A stretch of 64,000 nucleotides of DNA from Coriobacteriia bacterium (GTDB lineage: Bacteria; Actinomycetota; Coriobacteriia; Coriobacteriales; UMGS124): contig JAGZEG010000013.1 of the NCBI GenBank assembly GCA_018368455.1, positions 23,023 through 87,022 of the forward strand. Direction: 5' to 3'. This document shows positions 25,703-34,641 of the stretch, one piece after another. The notes beneath the pieces are model-generated. The model was given only the letters and a program-made list of their open reading frames with translations. It searched no databases and was not told where the DNA came from. A program made the position numbers and the translations under genes. The stretch's first letter is position 1. Every line of letters begins with the position of its first letter.

Positions 25703-27427
25703 CTACTTTGACGCTAGTTCTTTACCAAGCAGATAGGGCATCGTGTTGCAGTTCATGCCCAGGTTATGACCACAAATTGCGAAGTTGTAGCAATTGCCGT
25801 ATGAGTCCCCTGCCATTATGCCAATGTTGTACAGGCCTTCGATGGGAGTGTCGTCTTCTTCACAGACCTGCATGCTCTCGTTGGTACGTAGACCGCCGGT
25901 TACGCATAGGAAGTTGGCCGGTCCCATCGTTAGCTTGCAGGCGAAGAACGGCCCCTCCTTGATTGGGGCGAGCATGCTCGCATCCTTATGGAAGTCTTCG
26001 TCGTAACCCTTATCGCACAACTCGTTGTATCGCTCAATAGATATCTTGGCCTGTTCGACATCGATGCCTTCAAGCTGGGCAAGCAAATCGTCGATTGTGT
26101 CGGCGCTTACAAATGTTCCGTCTTCGACGCTGGCTTTCCAGCTTTCGAGATAATCCTCGCTGCTCGTAGGGTTCTTTCCCTCGTCCTCAACGATAGTGGT
26201 GCCAAATGTTTCCCACTGAGGGAACCATGATGCGTAAGCGGTATCCCAGATGCCATACCGGGTCATATTGGGCTGCATCATCATGGCGTATGTGCCATAA
26301 GAGAAGATGACGTCTTCGTTTGAGTAACGTTCGCCCTTTTCATTAAGCAGTAATCCGGAGAAATCTGCGATGGACTGACGATAGGGCATGGGCCCCACGG
26401 CATCGATCATGGGTGCGTTTGGCTGACACTTTTGCCATGCTGCACCCACCCACAGGCCCATCTTTTGTCCGTCACCGGGCCCTAGGCCGCCGAACGTGAA
26501 TTGGGCATTGTAATCGACCTCGTTGTACTGAAGGAGGGGGGCAACCCAACCACAGTATTTTGCCATCATATCCTGGTTCGCACTAAAATCCCCAGTTGCC
26601 ATCACGATAGCTTTGCGACCGACATACTTAACGTAGTTTCCATCTGGATCTTTTGCTATGACAGCAGAGACGCGCCCCTTATTGTTATCCTCGCGTACGA
26701 GCTGTTGGGCGACAGTGCTGTAGTGAATGGTGCCGCCCTGATCCAGAATTTTCTGCTCATACATCTTGATGACATAGCTTTCGCCAATGAATGCGCCAGA
26801 CTCTGATCCATCGACCGCCTTGACCCAGTTGTGGGAACCTGGCTTGGCCGTGAATGTTCCGTCGGTATCTTCGTAGCCAATCTCCAACGTGGTGGTATAT
26901 CCTTGAGCCTCCATGAGATCAATGAGCCAGTTCATGGTGGTCGCGCTGTTGTTGACCCACTTCCACCATGCTTTTTGGTCAACGAGATAACCGTTGCGTG
27001 CGAGCTCGCGCTTGATCATGCCTACGACGTGCTCGCGATCGTAGTCCTGGATGCCCAATCTTTCTTGTACCTTTGTCCCAATGCCGTGGTTGGAACCCCC
27101 TCGAGATACTGGCTGTGAGCTTGCTGCGAACAAAATGACGTCGGCACCGTCTTCTGTGGCGGCAGCGGCGCAGGTAAGTCCTGCTACGCCTGCACCAATA
27201 ACAATGATATCTGCCTCGTAAGTTTTTGTGATTTCCTCGTCGGAAACAGGATCCGGTGCGATTTCAAAGTCCCATATTCCGTTGTTGACGAGACTGGAAT
27301 TAATGGTGGTGTTTTCGTCTGCCTCCGCCACTCTGGTGTTTCTGCTCGTGCCCACTGCTAAGACGCCCGCCGCGCTGGCGACGGCGGTGTTCCTTAGGAA
27401 TGCGCGTCGATCCATAGTGCGTTCCAT
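25703..27427 (-). CDS. Tat-exported FAD-dependent oxidoreductase, AT-richer gene
   Basis: This is a 574-residue flavoprotein of the fumarate-reductase/ketosteroid-dehydrogenase flavoprotein class. MDRRAFLRNTAVASAAGVL is the Tat signal and DIIVIGAGVAGLTCAAAAT (near residue 73) binds FAD. Later blocks include KAIVMATGDFSANQDMMAKY near 290 and PIEGLYNIGIMAGDSYGNCY near 535. The base composition is clearly lower in GC than the flanking genes, and codon use is more mixed, suggesting recent acquisition. AAGGAGG six bases before the ATG is an excellent ribosome site. It is divergent (261 bp) from a membrane LuxR gene, its likely regulator. It is close in plan to the flavoprotein at 34642. Confidence 0.9.
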   Translation of the reverse strand: MERTMDRRAFLRNTAVASAAGVLAVGTSRNTRVAEADENTTINSSLVNNGIWDFEIAPDPVSDEEITKTYEADIIVIGAGVAGLTCAAAATEDGADVILFAASSQPVSRGGSNHGIGTKVQERLGIQDYDREHVVGMIKRELARNGYLVDQKAWWKWVNNSATTMNWLIDLMEAQGYTTTLEIGYEDTDGTFTAKPGSHNWVKAVDGSESGAFIGESYVIKMYEQKILDQGGTIHYSTVAQQLVREDNNKGRVSAVIAKDPDGNYVKYVGRKAIVMATGDFSANQDMMAKYCGWVAPLLQYNEVDYNAQFTFGGLGPGDGQKMGLWVGAAWQKCQPNAPMIDAVGPMPYRQSIADFSGLLLNEKGERYSNEDVIFSYGTYAMMMQPNMTRYGIWDTAYASWFPQWETFGTTIVEDEGKNPTSSEDYLESWKASVEDGTFVSADTIDDLLAQLEGIDVEQAKISIERYNELCDKGYDEDFHKDASMLAPIKEGPFFACKLTMGPANFLCVTGGLRTNESMQVCEEDDTPIEGLYNIGIMAGDSYGNCYNFAICGHNLGMNCNTMPYLLGKELASK

Positions 27428-27688
27428 ATTTGCCTCCTTAGATTTGGGCCTTTCTATTGGTGCTTTCGCTCCCCGTTTTGGCCGTGAGCTAGCTCTGGGG
27501 CAGTTACGGCCTGTTCGGGTTTTTGCCTAACCTAACCTTAGCTTGCTCTTCATTTGTAACCTCACATGACAGAGGTGATTTTTGGCAAACCTGCAGCTAG
27601 ATGGCTATGTTATTTGGTGCTATTGTTAGGGTGAGATAATTGATGTCGAGAAGATGACGCATGTTCTTGAGGATCGGGGGGAGTGGCT

Positions 27689-29227
27689 ATGCCGAGGCAA
27701 AGGAAGACACTCTATCTGCCAACGGAGCTTCTTGTTGTCTTCGGTTTTGCCCTGTTTCTTGCCCTGGGATCGACTTCGGCGTGGGGTTTGCTCACGCTCT
27801 CGGAGATCGTTCGTTACTCCTCTAGCCAGATTTTTTCTTATGAGACAACGAGATCTATCGGGTTTCTTGGCACGCTGTTTTCACTGGGAATTGGGCGTGC
27901 GAGAGTGGGGTCTTTATTGAGACTTGATGCCGCATGGGCGTCGGCTATGATGTGGCTGGTGGGGTTTGGCGGACTATTGCTTGGCATGTTCGCTTCCCCG
28001 CGGTGGCTGTTTCTAGGCGAAGTGTCTTCCTTTTGCCTGGGGGTTGCCCACGGCCTTTCTTTCGTCATGTGGCAACGGGTGTTCGGGTCGGTGGATCTAA
28101 GGGGCGGGGAGGCTTCCTATCAGATTATCGCCGGATCTGCCTTGGGGAGTGTGATCTACCTGCCCATATCTCTGCTTTCGGACGTTTTTCAATATGCGTT
28201 GAGTCTTCTCGTCCTCGTTGTGCTTAGCACTGTGACGTTGCTTACATGCTCAAAACGAGTATTTAGGAATGAGTTCACGGACAAGTGTTGTAGCGTCGAG
28301 GTCGGTGCGCGTGGAACTGTGGGAAACTTTCTGGTCAGCTCTTGGCGCTATATCGTATGCATATCTGCAATTGGGTATGCAAGTGGAGTGTCTAGAACGA
28401 TAGCTCGTCTAGGCTCATCTACTGCTACGACTCTCAATGTCGTGCTTGCCATTGGAATGTTGGTCGCGGCTCTGATCCTTATGCCTGCGCATAAAGTCGC
28501 TCACGTCGACACGTCCATTGCGTTTAGAAAGGCTTACATGGCGATCTTTCTGATCGTAGTGACGGGCTTTGTCCCCCTACCGTTTCTGGGGGATGCATAC
28601 GCAGCGCTCTTTGCTGGCATAGCGAATCTTGCGTTTTCCATGGTGTCTATGTTCATGCTGATTACGTGTCTTCGCCTTGCGCGCCTCCGAAACATGGACC
28701 CCGCCGCTGTTTTCGGCGTTTTTGCTGGCTTGGTGTATACAGGGGTACTTGCTGGGCGTGTGACGGGCACGATGGTTGGGGGTGCTCCGGGAGCATCGCA
28801 GCTACTAACGCTTGTTCTTTTGTCTGTATATATTCTCGCCTTTGTGGGCGTGGCATCTGGGTTTTCGCGTGATGCTGCGAAAATGGGTGATGCTGATAGG
28901 GTGATTAGCGGAGACGCGCTTACTCGCGTTGATGAAGCATCGGGCCTTGCTAGGGTACTACCGCTGCGTCCTTCCAATGTGAGAGATAGCGTTGTTGTGG
29001 TGTGTGACGCCATTCCGCAGCGATGTGCAAGCATGAGGAAGCTATATGGTCTTTCTCGGCGTGAGACGGACGTGCTCGAGCTCATTATTCGGGGGAGGGA
29101 TACGTCCCATATGGCGGAAGCCCTCTTCGTTTCTGAGAACACCGTTCGCTCTCATTGCAAAAATTTGTACAAGAAATTGGGTGTTCACAACCGGCAGCAA
29201 CTGCTGGACGCGTTTGAGAAGGTGTGA
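27689..29227 (+). CDS. Membrane LuxR-family regulator paired with the 25.7 kb flavoprotein
   Basis: This 512-residue regulator has about twelve membrane segments and a C-terminal LuxR helix-turn-helix (LSRRETDVLELIIRG then SENTVRSHCKNLYKKLGVHN, about residues 450-500). It shares the AT-richer composition of the divergent flavoprotein gene, so the two probably moved as a unit. A run of G seven bases before the ATG at 27689 supports this start; a GTG two codons earlier is an alternative. By analogy with characterised Eggerthellaceae pairs it may activate the neighbour in response to that enzyme's substrate. The ligand is unknown. Confidence 0.88.
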   Translation: MPRQRKTLYLPTELLVVFGFALFLALGSTSAWGLLTLSEIVRYSSSQIFSYETTRSIGFLGTLFSLGIGRARVGSLLRLDAAWASAMMWLVGFGGLLLGMFASPRWLFLGEVSSFCLGVAHGLSFVMWQRVFGSVDLRGGEASYQIIAGSALGSVIYLPISLLSDVFQYALSLLVLVVLSTVTLLTCSKRVFRNEFTDKCCSVEVGARGTVGNFLVSSWRYIVCISAIGYASGVSRTIARLGSSTATTLNVVLAIGMLVAALILMPAHKVAHVDTSIAFRKAYMAIFLIVVTGFVPLPFLGDAYAALFAGIANLAFSMVSMFMLITCLRLARLRNMDPAAVFGVFAGLVYTGVLAGRVTGTMVGGAPGASQLLTLVLLSVYILAFVGVASGFSRDAAKMGDADRVISGDALTRVDEASGLARVLPLRPSNVRDSVVVVCDAIPQRCASMRKLYGLSRRETDVLELIIRGRDTSHMAEALFVSENTVRSHCKNLYKKLGVHNRQQLLDAFEKV

Positions 29228-29300
29228 GAACTTGGGCTCAATTGCTAGAAAGGATCTTATCCGACCGACGGTTTTGTGCCTCTCGAGATTGGAGCCCGCC

Positions 29301-29672
29301 ATGTCTACGTCTGCGCCCGTCTTGTTCGTCGAATACCCCAAGTGCTCCACGTGCCGCAGGGCCAAGGCGTGGCTCGACGCGCACGGCGTCGCCTACATCG
29401 ATCGCCACATCGCTGAGGACAATCCCTCTGCTGAGGAGCTCGCCGCCTGGCAACGGGCCAGCGGTCTGCCCGTGCGTCGGTTCTTCAACACGAGCGGCCA
29501 GCTCTATCGCGAGCGCGGCGTGAAGGCCCTGCTCGACGCGGGCATGACGGACGAGGAGGCGTTCGCCCTGCTTGCCGAGAACGGCATGCTCGTGAAGCGC
29601 CCCGTCGTCGTGGGGAAGGACTTCGTGCTCGTGGGCTTCAAGGAGCCCGAGTGGGAGGCGGCGCTGCTGTAG
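29301..29672 (+). CDS. ArsC/Spx-family thioredoxin-fold protein
   Basis: The 123-residue small cytoplasmic protein of the arsenate reductase/Spx fold has CSTCRRAKAWLDAHGV near its start (Cys-x-x-Cys at the active site). VRRFFNTSGQLYRERGVK and MLVKRPVVVG follow, as in YffB/ArsC-type proteins. It lacks the arsenic operon context, so it may be a generic glutaredoxin-dependent or regulatory member and not a true arsenate reductase. GGAG ten bases upstream supports the ATG. It is high-GC, unlike its neighbours on both sides, which suggests it is older chromosomal DNA. Confidence 0.85.
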   Translation: MSTSAPVLFVEYPKCSTCRRAKAWLDAHGVAYIDRHIAEDNPSAEELAAWQRASGLPVRRFFNTSGQLYRERGVKALLDAGMTDEEAFALLAENGMLVKRPVVVGKDFVLVGFKEPEWEAALL

Positions 29673-29706
29673 GGGAGGCCAATTTGTCCGGGGGACTCGC
29701 CTCGCT

Positions 29707-30576
29707 TTAGGGGAGCGTCCCCTGGGTGGCCTTCTCGTGCGCTTGCTTTGGGGCTATGTCTGCATCAAACAGATCGATAATGTCGAGTAAGTCTTGTTTT
29801 TTATGCACACCGAGCTTGGCATAAATGTGCTTGCTATGAGCACGAACGGTGTTTTGGGAGATGCCCAGGTCCTCGGCTATACGTTGCGCAGTCTTTCCCC
29901 GCGCGATCATCTCGGCGATTTGTGCCTCGCGCTCGGAGAGCTGGTAACACTGGCCTAATAACGCACATCTCTTCGAAAGGCGATCGCGCTTTCGGCTGAC
30001 GTCTGATGCGCTTCCTTCCGTTTCTCTGGCGCTGCCCAATGACGTGGGAACCAAGAGATCCGCGCAGCTCGCAATCGTGAGTACTTGCGTGATTGCAAAG
30101 CTCGCTTCTGTCGGCAACAGCGAGAGGACAATTACGAGGGTCGTTACCAATATGATGGCGAGCACGATGCTCTGTTCGGAGGCCTCGGAGTTCGGGCGTA
30201 TTAGCAGGCGAATGCGGTTTACAAGCAGCCCGGCTAGGCTAATGGCAGAGATCCCTGTGCAAAGCACTATTGCTGCCGGTGGGACGGAAGCTCCCAATGA
30301 CATGAGGGCGCAGCCTGCTGTTGCTGCGATATATCCGAGGATAAAAAAGATTCCTGGTATGCGCCGGTGTCCCGGGATCGCCTTGTCCCATGCCGCTATC
30401 GCAAAGCACGTCGTGAAAAGCGCTGCAGGCCACAGAATGCTGAGTGTGTGTACGAGCGCAAGATCTTCTCGAACTCCTGCTGGGATGAACCCTCCTTGGG
30501 CGTCTACGAGTACAGTGACAAGCAGACAGGCAAGTTGTGGCATTGCCTTTGCTGACCCATGCCTCACGAGGTTCAT
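29707..30576 (-). CDS. Half-size membrane LuxR-family regulator (DMSO reductase-like operon)
   Basis: The 289-residue protein has only about six or seven membrane segments, half the usual number, followed by a LuxR helix-turn-helix (LSEREAQIAEMIARG then SQNTVRAHSKHIYAKLGVHK, residues about 215-265). GGGGGGAAC directly before the ATG at 30576 fixes the start. It is divergent (260 bp) from the molybdopterin oxidoreductase operon, which it probably controls. The shortened sensor may reflect a simpler ligand-binding unit or loss of one half of the bundle. Confidence 0.85.
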   Translation of the reverse strand: MNLVRHGSAKAMPQLACLLVTVLVDAQGGFIPAGVREDLALVHTLSILWPAALFTTCFAIAAWDKAIPGHRRIPGIFFILGYIAATAGCALMSLGASVPPAAIVLCTGISAISLAGLLVNRIRLLIRPNSEASEQSIVLAIILVTTLVIVLSLLPTEASFAITQVLTIASCADLLVPTSLGSARETEGSASDVSRKRDRLSKRCALLGQCYQLSEREAQIAEMIARGKTAQRIAEDLGISQNTVRAHSKHIYAKLGVHKKQDLLDIIDLFDADIAPKQAHEKATQGTLP

Positions 30577-30836
30577 TTTGTTCCCCCCATAGAAGGCTTC
30601 TTGACAAAGTCTCCTCGTCAGGAGGCCCTTTTCTGCCCGCATCCCCCGGTTGAACTCATGGTATCAGGTGGATAGGGTTCTTCCAAACTAGCAGGTAAAT
30701 ACCGTATTACACGTTTCATGTGATGCAATCTCTCGCCGCGCTGGTAGCGTGAGCTCAAGGCTGCTCTGCGCCAAGAAAAAGGGGACGGCGCGGAGCAGAT
30801 GCACAGGGGATAGGGAAGAGGGGAAAGAGGGGAATC

Positions 30837-33245
30837 ATGGTTCAGAATACCGCTGTCAGCCGTCGCGGCTTTGTTGCGGCGGGAACTGCGCTTGGCGCTC
30901 TCGCTGCCGCGGGATCAACCGGTGCGGGCTCGCGCCTGTTCACCGCAGCGCGGGCGAGCGCCGAGGAGGCTCCGGAAGAGAAGATCGTCTGGGGACACTG
31001 CGGAAATGCCTGTCCTGCATATTGCTCGCTGCGTATGGTTGTGCGCGATGACGAGATTGTTCGCGTTGACGCATATTCCAAGCCCTCGGATGATCTCGAT
31101 GACGTTCAGCCGCGCTGCTGTCTGCGCGGGCATTCCTATCGGCGTCTCGTAAATAGCCCCGATCGCATTAATTACCCGCTCAAGCGCGTGGGCAAGCGCG
31201 GTGAAGGCAAGTTCGAGCAGATTAGCTGGGATGAGGCGATCGAGCTCATCGCCACGAACTACCGCGACGTCGTTGACACGTATGGCCAGGAGTCGGTCTT
31301 TTTGTCGTTTGGCACCGGCGCGTACGGTGTGACGGCTCGCCCGTGGTTCCGCCTGCTCAACTCGCTGGGCGGCTACCTGTCATACTACGGCAACTACAGT
31401 AATGGCCAGATGCTCTGGATCGCCCCGTATATCTATGGCGCTGGCGTGACGGTGGGCTCGACTATTAAGGCCGCTCGCGATGCTGACCTCGTGCTCATGT
31501 TTGGTGCGGCGGCAACGGAGACGCGTGCTGGCGGAGCTGCTTCCCACCACGACTACGTTGCCATGCGCGAGACGACGAAGGGCAAGATCTACGTCATCGA
31601 CCCACGCATGAACGATTCTCTGCTCGGCCATTCCGACCAGTGGCTGCCCATCAACCCCGGTACGGACGGTGCGCTGGTGGCGGGACTTGCCCACGAGCTC
31701 ATCGCCAACGACTGGTGCGACGTTGACTTCCTGCACACCTACTGCGTGGGCTTCGACGAGGAGACCATGCCCGAGAGTGCCAAGGGCCAGAACAAGTCCT
31801 ATACCGATTACATCATGGGCACCGGCTACGACATGGTGGAGAAGACGCCGGAGTGGGCTGCGCCTATCTGCGGCATTTCGGCTGACAAGATTCGCGACCT
31901 CGCCAAGGAGATCCACGGGGCAAAGGTGCTGCACGTCAATCAGAGCTGGGGCCCCAACCGCCGCTCCAATGGCGAGATGCAGGTGTGGTCTATCTGCATG
32001 CTACCAATCTTGACGGGCCAGATCGGCCTGCCCGGTACGAGCAACGGCCTGCGCGAGGCCAACTACGCCGTTTCGGTTCCAAACATGCCGACGCTCGATA
32101 ACCCGGTGAAGACGCAGGTCTCCGTGTTTTCGCTCGTGGACGCCATCGATCGCGGTGATCAAATGACCGAGCGAGCTGACGGCGTTGTTGGGAAGGAGAA
32201 GCTCGACCACCCCGTCAAGTTCGCCGTGGCGTTTGCTAGTAACCTGCTCACGAACCAGAACTCCGACATCAACTGGGTGCACGACGTCCTTGTCGACGAG
32301 AGCAAGTGCCAGTTCATTCTGGGGTGCGAGATCCAGATGACAGACTCCATGAAGTACTGCGATGTCATTCTGCCTGACTATTACCGCTTTGAGCAGGAGT
32401 CCATGCTTGGCGGTGGTGGCGACGACGGTTATCTGACGTTTGGCCAGGCGCCTTACGAGCATGAGAAATTTGAGCGCAAGACTGGCTACGACGCCTGCAC
32501 GCTCATCGCCGATGCCCTGGGCGTGAAGGACGTGTTTACCGATGGGGGCAAGACCCAAAGCGACTGGATTCGCGAGGCGTATGAGACGGCGCGCGAGAAA
32601 GATGCCGAGCTGCCTACGTACGACGAGATGAAGGAGATGGGTGTCTATACGAGGAAGTGCCCCACGGGTGCCGTTATCGCTCTGGAGGCATTCCGCAAGG
32701 ATTCCGAGGCGAATCCTCTCAAGACGCCGTCTGGCAAAATAGAGATCTACTCCGAACAGCTTGACGAATACATCCAGAATCATGACTTCGCTGACGACGA
32801 CGTCGTTGCCCCTATCGCCGTGTATGCGCCTGAGTGGTATGGCGTTGAGACGACGACGGACGAATACCCGCTTGTCGTGACGGGCTTCCACAGCCGTGCC
32901 CGCGTGGGCTCGTCGTGGGGCAACGTTGACGTTATCAAGGAGCTCAACCCGCAGGAAGCGTGGATGAACCCGGCTGATGCCGAGCCGCGCGGCATCGTGA
33001 GCGGCGATCGCATCCGTGTGTACAACGACTTTGGAGAGATCGAGCTGGGCGTCCGCGTGACGCCGCGCATCGTCCCCGGCGTTGTTGGTGTGCCGACCGG
33101 CGCTTGGCATGATGCCGATATGGATGGCGACCGCGTTGATCGCGGCGGCAACTTGAATGTCCTCACGACGCACCGCCCCACGCCGTTTGGCAAGTGCGAC
33201 CCGCAGCATACCAACATCGGCCAGGTCATCAAGGTGACCGAGTAA
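30837..33245 (+). CDS. Tat-exported molybdopterin oxidoreductase, DMSO reductase family
   Basis: This is the catalytic subunit (802 residues) of a DmsA-like enzyme. VSRRGFVAAG is the Tat signal, the [4Fe-4S] motif is C55-x3-C59-x3-C63 with a later Cys near 94, and the molybdenum ligand is probably Ser188 in YYGNYSNGQ. A C-terminal molydopterin-binding domain (VVTGFHSRARVGSSW onward) completes the fold. Enzymes of this kind reduce DMSO, TMAO, methionine sulfoxide or dehydroxylate catechols outside the membrane. It is followed by its Fe-S subunit (12 bp) and chaperone. GAAAGAGGGG upstream gives the ribosome site. Moderately lower GC than the window average. Confidence 0.92.
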   Translation: MVQNTAVSRRGFVAAGTALGALAAAGSTGAGSRLFTAARASAEEAPEEKIVWGHCGNACPAYCSLRMVVRDDEIVRVDAYSKPSDDLDDVQPRCCLRGHSYRRLVNSPDRINYPLKRVGKRGEGKFEQISWDEAIELIATNYRDVVDTYGQESVFLSFGTGAYGVTARPWFRLLNSLGGYLSYYGNYSNGQMLWIAPYIYGAGVTVGSTIKAARDADLVLMFGAAATETRAGGAASHHDYVAMRETTKGKIYVIDPRMNDSLLGHSDQWLPINPGTDGALVAGLAHELIANDWCDVDFLHTYCVGFDEETMPESAKGQNKSYTDYIMGTGYDMVEKTPEWAAPICGISADKIRDLAKEIHGAKVLHVNQSWGPNRRSNGEMQVWSICMLPILTGQIGLPGTSNGLREANYAVSVPNMPTLDNPVKTQVSVFSLVDAIDRGDQMTERADGVVGKEKLDHPVKFAVAFASNLLTNQNSDINWVHDVLVDESKCQFILGCEIQMTDSMKYCDVILPDYYRFEQESMLGGGGDDGYLTFGQAPYEHEKFERKTGYDACTLIADALGVKDVFTDGGKTQSDWIREAYETAREKDAELPTYDEMKEMGVYTRKCPTGAVIALEAFRKDSEANPLKTPSGKIEIYSEQLDEYIQNHDFADDDVVAPIAVYAPEWYGVETTTDEYPLVVTGFHSRARVGSSWGNVDVIKELNPQEAWMNPADAEPRGIVSGDRIRVYNDFGEIELGVRVTPRIVPGVVGVPTGAWHDADMDGDRVDRGGNLNVLTTHRPTPFGKCDPQHTNIGQVIKVTE

Positions 33246-33257
33246 CGGGGGACAAAA

Positions 33258-33887
33258 ATGACTCAGTATGCTTTCTACTTTGATGGAACACGCTGCTCTG
33301 GTTGCAAGACGTGCGTATACGCGTGCAAGGACGCCTATGACCTCGAGCTCGGGCAAGCGTTGCGCCGGGTCTACGAATATGTGGGTGGCGAGACGGTTAA
33401 GGACGAAGGCGGCTGCTTCTCTACGACGTGCTTTAGCTATCCGGTGTCTGTGGCGTGCAACCACTGCGAGCGCCCCTCGTGTGTTGAGGCTTGCCCTACA
33501 GGTGCTATGAGCAAGAGCGAGTCAACTGGACTCGTTTCGGTTGATCAGAATGCGTGTATTGCTTGCGGGAGCTGCGTGAGCGCTTGCCCCTACGGTGCTC
33601 CGAAGGTCGACGCCGAAGCCGGGTTTACTCGCAAGTGCGATGGATGTGCTGCGCTGGTCGAGAAGGGGGAGCAGCCGTACTGCGTTGCTTCGTGTCCTGC
33701 GCGGGCCCTGGATTTTGGGCCGATGGACGAGCTGGTTGAGAAATATCCCGATGCAGCTGTGCTCGATCTCGCTCCGCTGCCCGGTCCTGACCAGACGGGT
33801 CCCTGCATGCTCGTGCGCGCCTGCAAGGATGCGCGACCGTCCGGTGACACTGACGGCGAGCTGGCAAATCCGGTTGAGGTCATGTAG
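33258..33887 (+). CDS. Four-cluster ferredoxin subunit (DmsB-like)
   Basis: This electron-transfer subunit (209 residues) has four cysteine groups typical of DmsB/NrfC proteins: CSGCKTCVYACKD near residue 13, CNHCERPSCVEACP near 70, CIACGSCVSACPYG near 100 and CDGCAALV...CVASCP near 125-145. It links a quinol-oxidising partner to the catalytic subunit and is carried through the Tat system bound to it. No DmsC membrane anchor gene follows, so the quinol dehydrogenase must be encoded elsewhere or electrons come from another carrier. Confidence 0.93.
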   Translation: MTQYAFYFDGTRCSGCKTCVYACKDAYDLELGQALRRVYEYVGGETVKDEGGCFSTTCFSYPVSVACNHCERPSCVEACPTGAMSKSESTGLVSVDQNACIACGSCVSACPYGAPKVDAEAGFTRKCDGCAALVEKGEQPYCVASCPARALDFGPMDELVEKYPDAAVLDLAPLPGPDQTGPCMLVRACKDARPSGDTDGELANPVEVM

Positions 33888-33909
33888 CTGCGTTGGGGTG
33901 AGGGCGGCC

Positions 33910-34551
33910 ATGGGTGTGCTTTCCGATAGGTGGACAGAGGTTTCGTTTGTGGGGTCAACGTTGGGGCCACTATTTCTAGAGGATCCCCAGAAAGGTGACG
34001 CCGCTGAGCTCATGGCCACCCTCGCGGATCTCGACGTTGACGCGGCGGCTCGAGAATGGCCGTTTGTCGAGGAGGACGCTGCCCGTGAGGGGCTCGCGCT
34101 CATGGCGCGTGGGCTGGACGACGGGCCCCGAGCGGAGGATCTGACGTGGGAGTATCGGCGCCTGTTCGTGGGGCCCCTGCCCAAGGTCGCGCCCCCATGG
34201 GGATCTGTCTACACCGACAAGGACTGCGTGGTATTTGGGGAGTCCTGTCTCGAGCTGCGGTCATGGATGCGACGCAACGGCATTGGGCGCCAGGGCACGA
34301 CTGATACGCCCGAGGATCACATAGGGCTGCTGCTTGAGCTCCTTGCCTGGCTGGCAGAAAACAAACCGGAGCTGCTTGAAGAGTGCCTGCGTCTGCACGT
34401 GCTTCCCTGGTCGCACCACTTCTTTGAGTTGATGGGCCGCGAGGTACGGCATCCGTTCTATCGGGGTCTTGCTTTGCTATGCGACGCGTCGCTTGAGGGC
34501 ATGCGTATGTGCGCTGACATCGAGGTGACCTATCCGCACTTTTTCCGGTGA
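33910..34551 (+). CDS. TorD/DmsD-family maturation chaperone
   Basis: The 213-residue all-helical chaperone is predicted to bind the Tat signal of the upstream catalytic subunit and hold it for molybdenum cofactor insertion. The blocks WEYRRLFVGPLPKVAPPWGS near residue 80 and PEDHIGLLLELLAWL near 135 are characteristic, as is LPWSHHFFELM near 165. It lies 22 bp after the Fe-S subunit. A perfect palindromic terminator ends the operon. Confidence 0.9.
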   Translation: MGVLSDRWTEVSFVGSTLGPLFLEDPQKGDAAELMATLADLDVDAAAREWPFVEEDAAREGLALMARGLDDGPRAEDLTWEYRRLFVGPLPKVAPPWGSVYTDKDCVVFGESCLELRSWMRRNGIGRQGTTDTPEDHIGLLLELLAWLAENKPELLEECLRLHVLPWSHHFFELMGREVRHPFYRGLALLCDASLEGMRMCADIEVTYPHFFR

Positions 34552-34576
34552 GAGGTGCGGTTTGCACATGACAAAA

Positions 34577-34612
34577 GGCCCCGCCCGCAAGCAATTGCTT
34601 GCGGGCGGGGCC
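34577..34612. terminator. Perfect 36-base bidirectional terminator
   Basis: GGCCCCGCCCGCAAGCAA is followed directly by its exact complement, flanked by AAAA on one side and TCGTTTT on the other. It separates the convergent chaperone and flavoprotein genes. Confidence 0.95.
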
Positions 34613-34641
34613 CATCGTTTTGCCGGGCCTGATGTGCGTCC

